NCBI GenBank assembly: GCA_009760855.2
Contig: WPIO01000279.1
Location: forward strand, 62,001 to 126,000
From: Cristatella mucedo
Lineage: Eukaryota; Bryozoa; Phylactolaemata; Cristatellidae
DNA length: 64,000 bases
Direction of reading: 5' to 3'
The notes beneath the pieces are model-generated. The model saw only the letters and a list, made by a program, of their open reading frames with translations. It was not told the origin of the DNA and ran no database searches. A program made the translations under genes and the position numbers. Below are positions 47,330-58,875 of this stretch, in pieces (position 1 is the first letter of the stretch; each line of letters opens with the position of its first letter).

Positions 47330-49080
47330 ACAATGCTGTGGTAATGGTGATTGCTACTTTGATTAAATTTGGTGCATTCCCTCATTTTGAGCAACTGGAG
47401 TAGGCTGTAAGCGATGCAAACAGGGAACTGAAGAGCTAGCCTCAGACAAGGCAGCTGCAAAGTTTGCCACCGGCTGTAACTGCCTAAGTGAAAAAGCCTG
47501 TAATCCAGAAAGCTGTAGGATACAGAAGTCACAATGGGATGTCAGATATGTATCGACTGATTTACCTGTGGTATCTGGTTCTAAATGCGCTCACATTTTC
47601 GGACTAAGCAAACCAAAAGTAGGAGGTATTAGGAACGTATGAATACATATTTGACGAATTAACAGTTCGTGTTATTGTTCGCATTAATCGAACTTTTAGA
47701 CTACTTATACTTATGTTTACACTTAAAAAAATACTTAGGAAAAACGCAATTCAAATTGACCGACTACCTAAATCAAAATGACTTATCTGAAGTAAATTTC
47801 ATGCTAAAAATTGGCCAGAAAAAAGCAAATGAGTTTACTTGCACTGGTTGTAATCGGTTGGAGATCGTACATGGATAATGGCATGGGGGACCACATTAAA
47901 AACATTTGCTCGCGTTCAACAGGTTCAACTCTCTTTGCCAGTAAGTCTATTATTTTCTCACAGATGTGCTTTTAACCAACTTGCTTTTATCGGAGAAATA
48001 ATTTTCCAATTGTTGATGCTCGATTACCTTCAGTTCCTGATATTCAGTGAATTGTTTGCTTGTTAGTTCCATCGCATCTGCAAAACAGCAAATTATTAGT
48101 AATTTACTTTGGTCTTAACTATCTTGAAAAAAACTACCCTGCACTATCTCATATTATTTGGGCTTACAACGTCTTAGTTTATCTACTAGGTCATATTATT
48201 TAGTTTGATATTTTCCTATTTTAATAGACAATCCTTCAGAAAATACGATTGAATTTGCTAAGAAGACCATGATCAATCGTCTTCTAAGAAATGTATCTGC
48301 ATGCTTTCATATATTCAAGAACCAACAACTTCCTTAGCCGCTTTAATAATCAGGGACGACCTTGGTCATGTAACTTTCAAAAGATGTTATTATGACATAA
48401 GCGATTGTAAATCAAAATAGCATCTCAAGAGTTACACTATTTCAATCGTTACTTCATATGTGTTGTAAAGTAAGTTGGTCATTCATTAATACTGTGAATC
48501 GTACCTAATGTTAACAGGGGTAAGATTTCACTGGTTAATTAATCAAGAACCAGAAATTACTCCGAATACTAAAAGGGGTTTTTTGGTTTAACCACTTTAG
48601 CCATGTCAGTATATACCGTTACCTCGAAATAAAATCGAATTAAGTACTCCACTGCGATGCCAGTGGAGTCGCCAAGAAACAAAAGTTGGGATGGGTTCCA
48701 AAGAATTTCAGCTCAGTTCACGAATCAGGTAAGAGAGTCGAGTTGAGAGCCAAACAACGAGTGGCACGATGACTAGCCTGACGTTCATCACTTATTAACA
48801 TGGAAACATATGAGATGTGTGTACCTGGGAATATGGAATTATTGATCTAAAAATGACTAATATAGCTGTTCAAGTAACTGTACTGATTCGAGGAGAGCCT
48901 TTTTTAAGAAAATGAACCTTTGAATAACTTCCTTAGCTATTTACCTGCGAACCAACTGTCGATCCATCATTATATATGTATGGAACCGTAAAGTAACGAT
49001 TCATAGTAGCTAATTGCATCGCGGTCGGTCACAATTGTGAGTTTACATAATATTAACTTATGAAAATACGTTCTCTCTCA
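47330..49080. repeat. segmental duplication, copy 2 (P3 interval)
   Basis: Partner of 24590-26455. It includes the same truncated family A fragment (47330-47670) without the SINE, then the same intron landmarks. The P3 exon at 47985-48077 lies at the corresponding position. Confidence 0.65.
47985..48077 (-). CDS. gene P3, exon 3 counterpart (93 nt, phase 1-1, GC donor)
   Basis: The minus-strand acceptor GTTTTGCAG aligns with the P1 exon 3 acceptor. The phase-1 frame reads AMELTSKQFTEYQELK, VIEHQQLENYFSDK. At exactly 93 bases, the position of the P1 donor GTAAGATG, this copy has GCAAGTTG, so splicing would need a GC-AG intron. Downstream intron sequence is recognisably the same. The protein has almost nothing in common with P1 exon 3. 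A GT donor (GTAATC) at 48027 and read-through to a stop after STSVRK are alternatives, so it may also be a pseudogene. Confidence 0.48.
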
Positions 49081-49081
49081 C

Positions 49082-49132
49082 CTTCAAAGAGCTCAATTGC
49101 TCGTGGACTGTAAGTATCCTTTAATGATAGCA
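49082..49132 (-). CDS. gene P3, exon 2 counterpart (51 nt, phase 1-1)
   Basis: Minus strand: AAAAACTGTAG acceptor, 51 open bases in phase 1 and donor GTGAGA. It reads LSLKDTYSPRAIELFE; the core DT-S-RAI matches P1 exon 2 (SSDTSRQASRAILHQ) with a two-codon deletion. The distance to the P3 exon below (about 1.0 kb) equals the P1 distance (about 1.6 kb) once the LINE at 26456-27047 is removed. Confidence 0.42.
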
Positions 49133-49404
49133 CTACAGTTTTTTGCACGAGCATGCAGCTTCACGTCATATGCTAAGTGATCTGCGGACTTTCAATTTCA
49201 ACGTATGTTATAAATAAAGGGGTTAGACTTTAACATTCAAATGATTAGAGGTATGTTGCCTATGGGGCTATACAAATTTTAATATTATCAACAGTACTAG
49301 TATAACTATATAGCACCATCTAGTAAACAAATTTTGTATAGGCACTTTACAGATGTCGTGAACAACGCATTTTTAATTCGCATGCAACTAATAATCTTAA
49401 TTAA

Positions 49405-49690
49405 ATTAATAATACATTTTGTATAGCACCCTCAAAGAACGGTATGTCTGCATAGAAAAATGAAAATGCTGCATTGTCGTTTAGTTTGCCGTGGCATGCT
49501 CAATGACGACAACAATAACTTTGAAATGACTAGCACAGTGTCAGCACACAAAGCATACAAAGGATAAATAGCAAATACACAGTGGAATAATAAATATGTG
49601 CATTTTCATTTTTTTTCACTGTTGAATAGATGAGGGAATGTCGTGACACAAGTGGTAATTGAAATACAGGCTTACATTGCTTACATGGTA
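49405..49690 (-). mobile_element. decayed L2-like family A tail
   Basis: Antisense AATAATACATTTTGTATAGC, CCCTCAAAGAACG, and CACAGTGTCAGCACACAAAGC. Confidence 0.5.
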
Positions 49691-49924
49691 ATGACATGGT
49701 TTTGACAGGATTTATGGTCTTGTGTTGCCTTCCTCTTGAGTGGCCTTACTAAAGCCTCAGTGAAAGGCAGGGCAAACTTACCTTAAGCAGACGACATATT
49801 TATTTGCATAAATCAAATTAAAAATTGAAAGGCATCACGTCACATAGGACACGCTATTTATTCAAATTTCAAGGGATGACTTGGGAATTACAGCTACCGG
49901 CAGTATATGCATCTATAAATGTGC

Positions 49925-50375
49925 TATGGCTCCCTCGTATCTAGCTGAACTATGCACCAGTTTCAGCCTGTTCGCGCTCTCAGGCCCTGCATGGACAATA
50001 AATTAGCTGTCACATTCCTCAACGCAAAGACCGTTGGCGATAGAAGCTTTAGCTCTGCAGGTTCTTGACAGTGGACCTTGCTTCCACAATTCTTACGCAA
50101 CGAAAACTACTCTCCCACTGCCGACTATGGCACATTCTTTTCAGCGGTCCTGAGCAGCTACTTCTATGCTACTCACTACCTCAACTGCTCTCCTGACTCT
50201 GCTTCGCTTCCCACTTTCGGTTTGTTGCGTGAGACGAAGTCTGTTGGCTACCGAATGCGTACCGAAAGCCGCTTAGGCTGTGAGTGTGCTATACAAAACT
50301 CTCCAGAGTAACACCCACATAATGTTTATGACTTTGTGGAGTTACAGACGGAGATATATTACATTACGTTATCTT
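49925..50375 (+). mobile_element. L2-like family B 3' fragment
   Basis: Codes for the family B C-terminus (APSYLAELCTSFSLFAL-like, then DNKLAVTFLNAKTVGDRSF) and ends in ATATATTACATTACG, the family B type of tail. Confidence 0.8.
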
Positions 50376-50379
50376 GCCC

Positions 50380-51045
50380 AAAATTTTAGACCAGGAAATT
50401 ACAGTGCTTGCTTGATAATTTTTATTGGGAAAGCTTATCAACTATATGGAAAGGCATTAAAAGAGTGCATGACCTATGGCTGAATCCCCTGCACAGCCGT
50501 TGTGCTGGGTGGTTTCACCTTGAACTGAGTGCTTACCTGGCTGACTCAGGGTACTGCATATATTTTTGGAGCCCCAGAACACTGCTGATATATACATTTA
50601 ATTACATATTAATGCGTCTTAACAAAACCTAATTGCTATTCAGGCGCGTGACGTATTCCTCGGAGCTCGAGCCCACAACCACAACCATATCTTGTTTGGA
50701 GTGAACACATTATTATTTAGACCAAACCATCTCGGCATTGGCTGAGAATCACTTGTATCTGTGCCAATAGGCCTCCGCCGAGGCCACTCAGGTTTGGTTG
50801 GTCAGACTGCGATCATGAGGATCAACCAACAGCTTTCACTTATGTAGGAATGATTGATTGCTCAGCTAAGGGTGAAAGTCTAGGACAACTATGCATTGCA
50901 CCAGAATGCCGTTAATTATTTGTCCATATTTTTTATTATTCCAGTTCTGTTTGCGGACTGCATCGTTTAACAAAAGAGGCTGCCCCCACTGAGCAGACGC
51001 TACAACCTTTCCCTTGCTAGATACAGTTGCTTGAGGTTCGTGCTG
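50380..51045. other. No firm gene; short hairpin at 50792-50829
   Basis: TTGGTTGGTC and GATCAACCAA form a 10-base near-perfect stem. A minus-strand frame at 50866-51060 (SAQWGQPLLLNDAVRKQNW) is open but has no splice support. A tRNA-like GGGCTCGAGCTCC near 50662 may be SINE debris. Confidence 0.3.
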
Positions 51046-51049
51046 AAGG

Positions 51050-51936
51050 GCTTTGCCCAAGCTGGCATTCTTCGTAGACTCTAGCGAAGCAATGCAGCTT
51101 CGTCTTACCTCCTATGGAGAAAAAGGAGGTAGGAGTTTGAGTTTAGGAGTTTGGGATTTAGGGATGAGGGGAAAGGAAAACGCAGGAATGCCTTGCGACA
51201 GCCCTCCCAGGCGCACAGAACCTCGAGTTACATTGACGGCCCGTCGAGCATGGTAGGCGTTCCTAAGAGGCCCCGTAGCGACGGGATGGGGTGCTCGGAA
51301 TGCAGTGCTCGGGGCTATAGGAGGTGCTCCCTGCAGTGCGACTGCCACGCCCCGCTTCCACTTGTGAGTCGGTTACTAGTGGGAGACGGAGGGCCACTGC
51401 AAAGTGAAGTGAAAAGTCACCTAAGCAAACGGCGTCGTGTAAACCGCAGTAAAGAGAGCGTTATGGCGGCGACCTCGATGTGGTGGGCAACTAAGGAGAC
51501 TCTAAAAATGACAGTGATTCTGGTCGGAGGGGTTTTGTCTACCAAGCGCTCTTTCCTATGGCTAGGCCTGCGGGCCTAGGAGTAGAGCCTCACCTGCCGT
51601 TGGATCCATTCACGAGCTACACATCCGCTCAAGGAGAATAAACTAGCTAGCCACCGGTGGCAATAGCATTTCGCACTGGCCGAGCCCTACGAAACGGGTC
51701 TACAGTCAGTAGAGTGAGATTAAAAGCGATGTGTGCGACGCAGCCCTCCCCCGCCCCTGCTTGAAGGGCACGCATCGCGGTACGTCATTTCGCTTTACGG
51801 CTGGTTGTACCATTTCGTTCTTTGGTCTTGCGTTTTTGGTTCATGCAAATAAGAGGCCAGCAAAGAGAGGGAGAGGAGGAGCGAGAGAAGGAGAGAGAAA
51901 GAGAATGAGCGAACGAGTGAGTGAGAGAGAGAGAGG

Positions 51937-51989
<53 letters not shown>

Positions 51990-52005
51990 CAAATGGTAGA
52001 GAGGC

Positions 52006-52086
<81 letters not shown>

Positions 52087-52179
52087 ACACACACACGCGT
52101 GCACAGAGAGACAGAAAGACAGACAGCCGGGCAGAGATGACGAGCAGGAGAAAGAGAACGAGAGAGTGGCAGGGAAAGG

Positions 52180-52232
<53 letters not shown>

Positions 52233-53050
52233 GGGGAGAGAGCGGGAGAGGAATTAGGAAATGGAGAGAAGAGTCTTGCTGCTTCGCATGTCTCGCGGGC
52301 TTGATCGCACTACGTTTTACCTATTCACAAGAGAAGAGTAACGGGATGTTTTCGCTGAATCGGCACTCTAGCCACAAATCCAGCAGCTAGTCAGAAGGCA
52401 TGCAGATCTCCACGGATCGCCCGCGAAGAGTTTCTTTCGAAGCAGTTCCTCCTGGCGTTTAAGCGGTGAAGTACAGACTCTTTTTGCAGGAAAGATGCTA
52501 ATCGTCGTGCAAAATAGAAAGCCTTGCTTTCCAAGCTGCTACAGACATTTCGGTTGAATCCCGCTACAGCCTACAGCCTGCAGTCTTCCGCGCCAGCAGC
52601 CTGCAGCCGGCGGCTGGCAGGGATTCAACTGAAAGGGCCGCTTGATGCTATAAGCTATGCTGACACCAGTCGATGCCGTAAGATCAATAGCACGGTAGGC
52701 TCACCCATTGTCTTCCCGGCAACTTTCCCAAAAGGAGCTGATACGAAACATTGCACTAATTGGGTCACACTGGGTCAAAATTACTCAGGGGCCAGCCATA
52801 TGGCAATAATCAGGCTGCCAAAGCTGAGACTCGTCCCTACAGGATCTGCACTAAAAACAAGCAATTCATTGCGTGAAGAAGGCCATCTAGAAGAATCTCG
52901 CTTCGGGTACTTACCGCTTTGTCTACCGTGCGAAGCTTTCAGAGAGGAAACCTCGCCAGGCAGCAAAACCGGCGAGCTGCGAAGAATCCACTGCTCAAGC
53001 GTGACAAGGTTTCTTCGGTGCCAGTGTTAATAGCTAAGTGTTTGCATGTT
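51050..53050. other. GC-richer block with long open frames, origin unclear
   Basis: Base composition changes sharply from the AT-rich surroundings, with frequent CG dinucleotides. Open frames here (51151-51579; 52524-53030, 168 codons; both plus) carry no motif I recognise and may simply reflect low AT content. It could be a CpG-rich promoter region, a repeat of another class, or transferred DNA. An imperfect inverted repeat (CGGTTGAATCCC / GGGATTCAACTG) brackets a GC-rich stretch at about 52550-52633. Confidence 0.4.
51921..52230. repeat. (GA)n microsatellite blocks
   Basis: Two long GA runs (about 51929-52082 and 52184-52228) separated by ACACACAC and mixed purine sequence. Confidence 0.96.
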
Positions 53051-53091
53051 TTAATGATGAACAGAGACCCAAATTGTAGCTCGGGAGATCG

Positions 53092-53208
53092 TGATATATA
53101 TATGTATATATATATAAACAAATATACATATATATATATATACATATCTATATTGCCGGCAGCCCTACAGCAATAACACACCCTCTCTCTCTCGAGCTAT
53201 ATATACAA

Positions 53209-53263
<55 letters not shown>

Positions 53264-53268
53264 TATGT
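53092..53268. repeat. (TA)n microsatellite, interrupted
   Basis: TA/TG-rich runs on both sides of a short unique stretch (CCGGCAGCCCTACAGC). Confidence 0.95.
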
Positions 53269-53324
53269 AAAATACGTACAAGCCTCACCCTGATTTTGAA
53301 TGGTTTGCTGGTTTTTGCATGAAA

Positions 53325-53757
53325 GCTGAGATGCTTTCGGAATCTAACAGTCTACAAATACCACGTACAAACCTCAAATCCTTTGGAGACCCTGCATTTA
53401 GTTCGTATGCTCCCAAAGCCTGGAACTCCCTCCCGACCTGCGTCAGAGCATCCCTTGACCTGACCACATTTAAAAAAGAACTTTAAAACATCTATTTAGG
53501 ACAGCATTTAGAGGGTCCGTACGATTCGTCCTTCATGTGCTTATGTGTGCTGACACTGTGCATGCTGCCACTAACCCCATTTGCATGCTGACCCTGTGCA
53601 TGTCACCCCTAACCCTGTTATTCATTTTGTTTGTTTATCAAGCATGATATCACTCACCATTTAATTGCATTTCCCTTTGCAGCAAATGTAAAGCACCTAG
53701 AGAGAGATTAAGTTCTGTGAGGGCGCTTAATCAAGTGCATTATTATTATATTATTGT
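53325..53757 (+). mobile_element. L2-like family A 3' fragment
   Basis: A well-preserved 3' untranslated part from TTTCGGAATCTAACAGTC to the hairpin and (TTA)n-like tail. Family B begins within about 15 bases of the tail. Confidence 0.88.
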
Positions 53758-53769
53758 TATGCTTGTAAT

Positions 53770-55545
53770 GCGAAATGATCTCAATGCTGTCAGGTCTGAC
53801 TCCCCAGATATTAAGGGCTCAGCCGAAAAGTTTTCAGCCTTCTTTACTGAAAAAATTGAGCACATTCGTGCCTCCATTAAGCCCCCTCCAGACCAAAGCA
53901 ATCTCTGTTCCTCAACCTATGACCTTTCTTAAAAGATCCTCTGATGTTTCTGCCTGTGATGTGGCTGCCTTAATAAGGTCTAGCAAAAAGAGCTCGTCTC
54001 CTGAAGACCCTATACCTTCATCTCTGTGGTCCTCACTTGCAGACCAACTTAGCCCTGCCGTAACCAAGATTTTTAATGCTTCTTTGGGAAAATAATGGAA
54101 TGTCAGAAACATTTCAATCAGGTTTCAAGAAGCAGCACTCTACCGAAACTGCTCTCCTCCGTGTTAACAATGACATTCTACGTGGCAACGACGACGGGAA
54201 TGTCACTGCCCTAGCTCTGCTAGATCTTTCTGCTGCCTTCGACACCATTGATCACGAAGTTCTGCTTGAACGATTGAGAACAACGATTGGTCTGGCAGAC
54301 GAAGCACTGGCGTGGTTTAAATCATACTTGTCTGATCGTGTTCAATCCGTGTCGTGTGGGGGTCAGGTCTCAGACATGAGAAGGGACACCTGTGGAGTCC
54401 CTCAAGGGTCTGTACTTGGTCCCTTGCTGTTCTCCATTTATACACAACCTCTGGGAAAATTGATTAAGGCCCATGGAATAGGATATCACTTCTATGCTGA
54501 CGATACTCAGTTGTATTTGTCATTTAAACCGTCGGAATCTGCTGACGCAACTGAGAAACTGAATGCTTGCCTTGCCGATATTCGATCCTGGATGTCGGAA
54601 AACTTCCTGAAATTAAATGACGATAAAACCAAACTTCTTCTCATAGGACACCCTAAACGTGTGGCTGGATTAAAAGGCTTTGCTGTTCTAATAGGTGATG
54701 CTATTGTGCGACCTTCACCACGTGCTCGAAATCTAGGTGTCGTGTTCGACAGCTGACTCAATTTTAAAAGCTTCATTCAGAAGACTGCCTCTACAGCTAG
54801 CCATCACATCCGATCCCTATCCAAGTTTAGAAGCTGTCTCCCACAGTGGCTTGTAAAAAATTTGACTAGCTCTTTAGTTCTGTCTCGGCTTGATTATTGT
54901 AATTCCCTTTAGGCTGGGCTACCAAAGAAAGCTATAATGCCACTACGGCGGACTATGAATATGGCTGCAAGGCTGGTCTTCAAGTCCTAGCGGTTTGAGC
55001 ACGTGTCACCTTTGCTGAAAGAGCTAGGATGGTTGCCGGTTGAGCAAAGGATACGGAGCAAAGTTCTTATGCTGACCCACAAGGCCCGCCACGGCTTGGC
55101 TCCTTCATACCTAGCTGAACTGCTACATCAGTTTCAGCCTGTTCGCGCCCTCAGGTCCTGTGTGGACAATAAATTAGCTGTCCCATTCCTCTGCTTAAAG
55201 ACAGTTGGCGAGAGAAGCTTTAGCTCTGCAGGTCCTAGACTGTGGAACTCGCTTCCACATTTCTTAAGCAACGACATCTACTCTCCTACTGCCGACTATG
55301 GCACATCTTTTTCAGCGGTCCTGAACTGCTACTTCTATGCTACTCACTACCTCAACTGCTCTCCTGACTCTGCTATGCTTCCCACTTTCTCTTTGTTTCG
55401 TGAGACGAAGTCTGTTTGCTACCGAATTCGTACCGAAAACTGCTTAAGCAGCGAGTTCCCTATAGAAAACTCAGGCGCGTAACCCCAACTCAGCCTTTAT
55501 GGTTTGTGGAGTTACAGACAGAGATACATGCATTGCATTACATAA
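53770..55545 (+). mobile_element. L2-like family B, most complete copy
   Basis: Reading order: FSAFFTEKIEHIRASI, a frameshift near 53930, SSKKSSSPEDPIPSSLW, then an internal deletion near 54085. The NYRPxS block (RT motif 1) is missing there. Next come FQSGFKKQHSTETALLRV, LALLDLSAAFDTIDHEVLL, GVPQGSVLGPLLFSIYT, GYHFYADDTQLYLSF (catalytic DD intact), WMSENFLKLNDDKTKLLLIG, a stop near 54753, and the C-terminal ELGWLPVEQRIRSKVLM...SFSSAGPRLWNSLP block. The tail is GATACATGCATTGCATTACAT. Nonfunctional. Confidence 0.88.
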
Positions 55546-55559
55546 CATGTGGTGTCGAA

Positions 55560-56640
55560 AAGGGCTCGGGCAGGATGGCGGTGCGAAAAAGAATGAAGAC
55601 CGTAAGTAGCGGTAGTAGCCATCGCGTCAGCAGCTTCTGAGCGCCAGTAGGTAGGACAGTAAGAGTACAGGGAGAGACAGAGTTCGGATCGCGTCCAAAC
55701 AGGCCGGTGGACGAGCAGAAAGTTCTATGCTCCAGGACTAGCGGGTCACGTGGGTCACGCGACAGCAGCCGACCCGTCTCAGTTAAATCCAGCTCAGTCA
55801 GCCGATACTGTCCGACTGCTGTAACCGGGTGAGGTGGTGCTCAGCTCGCCCGTTGACCGGGTGGACTGGTGTGAGTCCGGCTTTGGCTGAAATACTCTGT
55901 AGGCGCGGACATGCCTTCTAAGGGCGCCCCAGTTGTGTGGCGATAGACTAGCGACAGAAACAAACATAGCGAAGTATTCATCAACCGGAGCGTCACGCTC
56001 GGTCGAGGCCACCGTGAAGCCGAGCACGGTTGAGGTGTCGATCGAGTCCCAGCGGTCGTCCACCGCAGGCAGCTGCATAGTAGCCGTGCAGTACCTACGT
56101 TGGGGCGTGCGTCTCCAACCAGCACATTGTGGCATCTTAGTCGGGGTCGAACAGAGCCTGGTCGGCGGCTGCCGTGAGACGTAGCCGACAGCACACAAGT
56201 GGAGGGGAGCTTGGCCAACGAGCGCCGAGCTTTGGCTCAGTATTGAAAGGCTACCGGTAGGTCAGTGGTCATTTGCTGGGTTGGGTATGGGCGTCGAGTT
56301 GCTATCGGTCGAGCCAGGTTGTATTTATGAATCAATCGTTAGGGTCACGAGTTTGTAATTGCTCAAGTGCACGTTAGGGATAAAGCTGTAGCCGTCGTTA
56401 AAGCAGCTCTGGAGCGTGCGGGAGGAGGAGAGAAGAGAAAGTGAGCGAGGAAAAAGCAGATGATAGCCTGCCTGCAAGCCGACGAACAGGCAGAACGTCA
56501 CTCTGTGAAGGACTAGGGGTCTCGAAACCGCAGCTGCATAGTTGCTACTGTCTAACAGCAGAGCCCAAGTTGCTACTGTCTAACAGCAGAGCCCAATGAG
56601 GTGTCGTGAGCGCCCGATGGCCGGGCACTCTTGATTACCA
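55560..56640. other. GC-richer block, no gene recognised
   Basis: Similar composition to 51050-53050, and separated from it only by a TA tract and the two LINE copies, so both may be one original block. Minus-strand frames at 55794-56218 are open but have no recognisable domain. A TGGTGTCGAAAAGGGC string at about 55552 resembles an LTR-element primer site, but no LTR is seen. Confidence 0.35.
56541..56596. repeat. perfect 28-bp tandem duplication
   Basis: GTTGCTACTGTCTAACAGCA + GAGCCCAA occurs twice in direct succession (56541-56568 and 56569-56596) with no mismatch. Confidence 0.95.
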
Positions 56641-56694
56641 CGTTAACTGTTCGACTTTTAACAGTGGCTGAAGCAAAAATTCCTACAGTAGATT

Positions 56695-56700
56695 TTTATT
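56695..56700 (-). terminator. AATAAA polyadenylation signal of gene P2
   Basis: AATAAA on the minus strand about 58 bases after the P2 stop codon, as in P1. Confidence 0.6.
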
Positions 56701-56758
56701 ACTTTATAAATTCCGTACACTGAATTCTGCATCAGCTGCCTTCATGTAGCTATACAAT

Positions 56759-57075
56759 TCAGGTAGCCTTCTTCTCAGGCTGCTCAGTGGGGCTAGCAGT
56801 ATGGATCGTAGTGCTTTCTTGAAGCTGCCCATCTGTAGAACTAGCAGAGGCTTGAATCGGATTGGAGACCGATTGTCTGCTACTATCCACGCTTTCTGCG
56901 TTAACCACTGCTCCATTGGAGCCCGTTGATTCAGCAAGCTGTCGGGCCAGCCGAAGCAGCCCTTCAATCATAGCATTTACCAATAGATCGTCGTTTTCAC
57001 CGGCATCTGGCTGTGGATCAGGTTCATCTCCAGAGTCAGTGGAATTATACTCGTCAGATCCTAACTTGGGATCAA
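56759..57075 (-). CDS. gene P2, terminal exon (novel Asp/Ser-rich protein)
   Basis: The minus-strand acceptor TTTCTGCAGGTTTAG is followed in phase 1 by 104 codons and TGA, then AATAAA. The product reads DPKLGSDEYNSTDSGDEPD, ENDDLLVNAMIEGLLRLARQ (amphipathic helix), AESTGSNGAVVNAESVDSS, then a Ser/Thr/Gln-rich end. It is paralogous to P1 18957-19285 over its whole length. It is joined to the exon at 58807-58875 through a Val codon. An alternative last exon may lie at 57291-57523. The protein is acidic and probably unstructured except for the helix. No known family. Confidence 0.66.
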
Positions 57076-57290
57076 CTAAACCTGCAGAAATCATCAGCAA
57101 TACGGAACTCACAATGCTATTTCGCTTCAGGCTGAAAATGGCAATTTGTCAGCTTGTACGATACTAGGCTACGGCAAATCACTACGGTAAGTGCTGAAAT
57201 TTTCTTTATACCAAGGACACAGAAGATGAGCCTGTTGTGACATGGCATCATGTAGTTGGCTCAGAAAGTAGGTTGAAGTAATTAGCAAGG

Positions 57291-57523
57291 TTAGGAAGGC
57301 TGTACATGCACAGCAAGGATGTAAGCTTTCATGGTTTCATAGTTGTGGTAAGGGGCATACAGTTCTTCTATTTTGAGCTCTGCTACAACTCGGCCATAGT
57401 TAAGGCCATACGTAAGGTCGGTATATCGTAAGGTAAGGTAGGCAAAGGAGACAGTGTGCAAATAGAGAAGCTGCAGAGCTCGCCTGTATGCAGTCAATGT
57501 GCACTTCATGACAATCATTGTAG
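57291..57523 (-). CDS. possible alternative last exon of P2
   Basis: On the minus strand CCTAACCCTTTTCAG (branch-like CTAAC plus pyrimidine tract) precedes 76 codons in phase 1 and TAA. From the exon at 58807 the join gives Ala. The product differs fully from the acidic terminal exon: TMIVMKCTLTAYRRALQLLY, LHTVSFAYLTLRYTDLTYGL, NYGRVVAELKIEELYAPYHN. The acceptor and first bases recur at 57695, and part of the exon is present as inverted copies at 57519-57862. No AATAAA follows closely. It may be an alternative exon or part of a repeat. Confidence 0.38.
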
Positions 57524-57862
57524 CTGAAAAGGGTTAGGAGGGTATTAACCTTGATGACGAGATTGCTATCAGTGACGAACGTAACGATGCACGTTAAGTG
57601 GATGCTGCAATTTTCTCTTTCTTACCTTACCTTTTCAATGATCATAACTATTGCCGAGTTGCAGCAGAGCTCAAAATAGAAAAACTTCATTGTAGCTGAA
57701 AAGGGTTAGGAGGGTAATAGTCTTAATGAAGAGATTGCTATCAGTGATGAACGTAACGATGCATGTTAAGTGGAGGCTGGAATTTTCTCTTTCTTACGTT
57801 ACCTTTTCAATGATCTTAACTATGACCGAGTTGCAGCAGAGCTCAAAATAGAAAAACTACAT
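57519..57862. repeat. 172-bp tandem duplication, plus an inverted partial copy at 57360-57500
   Basis: Two direct units start TGTAGCTGAAAAGGGTTAGG (57519 and 57691) and end in AGCAGAGCTCAAAATAGAAA. The segment GAGCTCTGCT-CAACTCGGC also occurs in the opposite orientation at 57360-57450. Each unit start, read on the minus strand, is a splice acceptor. On the minus strand unit 1 also holds a possible 65-base exon (57631-57695: MKFFYFELCCNSAIVMIIEK) with donor GTAAGG. Confidence 0.7.
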
Positions 57863-57864
57863 GC

Positions 57865-58800
57865 CCCTGTGGCGATACCTATAGATATAGATACCTATAT
57901 ATAGAAACCTATAGATACCTATAGCCAGAGGGGCGAGAAGATATGCCAAGTAATGCTATTAAATGTTCTCATTGCATCAACTGCACATCTTAGGACAACG
58001 TCTATTCAGGTGCAATACGTGTCCCGGTGGGTATGGTACCATTCGTAGGCTCGCAGCATACCTAGAGCTGTTAATGCACAATGGGCTGCTTCTGAAGTCA
58101 TGAACACTGGCAGCCATGCAGTTGGCCTGCTAATAAGGTGTGCGGGTGTTCACGTAAAACGAAAAGTGGAAAATTAAGGAACTCTTTGCATCATTCCAGT
58201 GCAGAGATTGCTAAATGACGCTTAACGAGGCAACCTTGAAAAATGTGTGTCAGCTATTGCATATCTATTTATTTATGCTCAATTTCAGGTAAAGAAAAGC
58301 AAAATACACCATTCTTTGATTTTTACCTCGTGGCTGACGTTATCGTATGCCGTTGTTGTTTCTTCTGTTTTGTTCTAAAATTTCAAAATGTATGTCAGCT
58401 ATTGCATAGGGCACTTTGGTCTAATTATGCTTAGTTACGCTTGGAGTGCAACTGGATTACAGCGTTGCTCCTCTAAAAGGCTTTCTACCTTCAAACTCAA
58501 TTCAGAGACTCTTTTGGCATAGAAAATTTGCTTTTACAGCCGACAACGGCACATTTATTCCAGCGGTACTAAGCTCTACGCAAAAAGTAAGACCAACACC
58601 TTACGAGTATGGATGTTGTGGACATATAGAAATAAAAGTGCTACAGCAAAAACACCACATTTTTTACATATAACATATAGCATATACCTATAGCATCCCT
58701 TGGTGATGCATGCTGAACCTGGTCAGGTTTTAGGTTATAATTTGAGGACACTATGTGAGAATGGAGCTGCAGCAAATGCAGTTATGCAATTGACACAGCG
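57865..58800. other. P2 intron; no other gene supported
   Basis: Contains a short ACCTATAGATA-type array at 57875-57935. Plus-strand frames at 58243-58434 and 58446-58673 have no support; the latter shows weak family B likeness (DNGTFIPAVLSS). Confidence 0.4.
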
Positions 58801-58806
58801 ACTTAC

Positions 58807-58875
58807 CCGCTATAGCCTTGGACAAGTCGTCGTCAAAATCAGAACCACCATAAGGATAATCATCAGAATTATCAC
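58807..58875 (-). CDS. gene P2, exon c (69 nt, phase 1-1)
   Basis: A strong minus-strand acceptor (GATTTTTTTCAG) precedes 69 bases and an optimal donor GTAAGT. The frame DNSDDYPYGGSDFDDDLSKA-IA is very acidic. It joins exon b through Gly (G|GT) and exon d through Val (G|TT). It resembles the end of exon a (GYDDSDVEEMWSRA compares with PYGGSDFDDDLSKA), so P2 seems to have grown by exon repetition. A truncated second copy lies at 59594-59641. Confidence 0.65.

Noticed and set aside
55549-55570. LTR-retrotransposon primer-binding site (TGGTGTCGAAAAGGG)
   Set aside because: No LTR precedes it (family B ends there instead) and no gag/pol frame follows.
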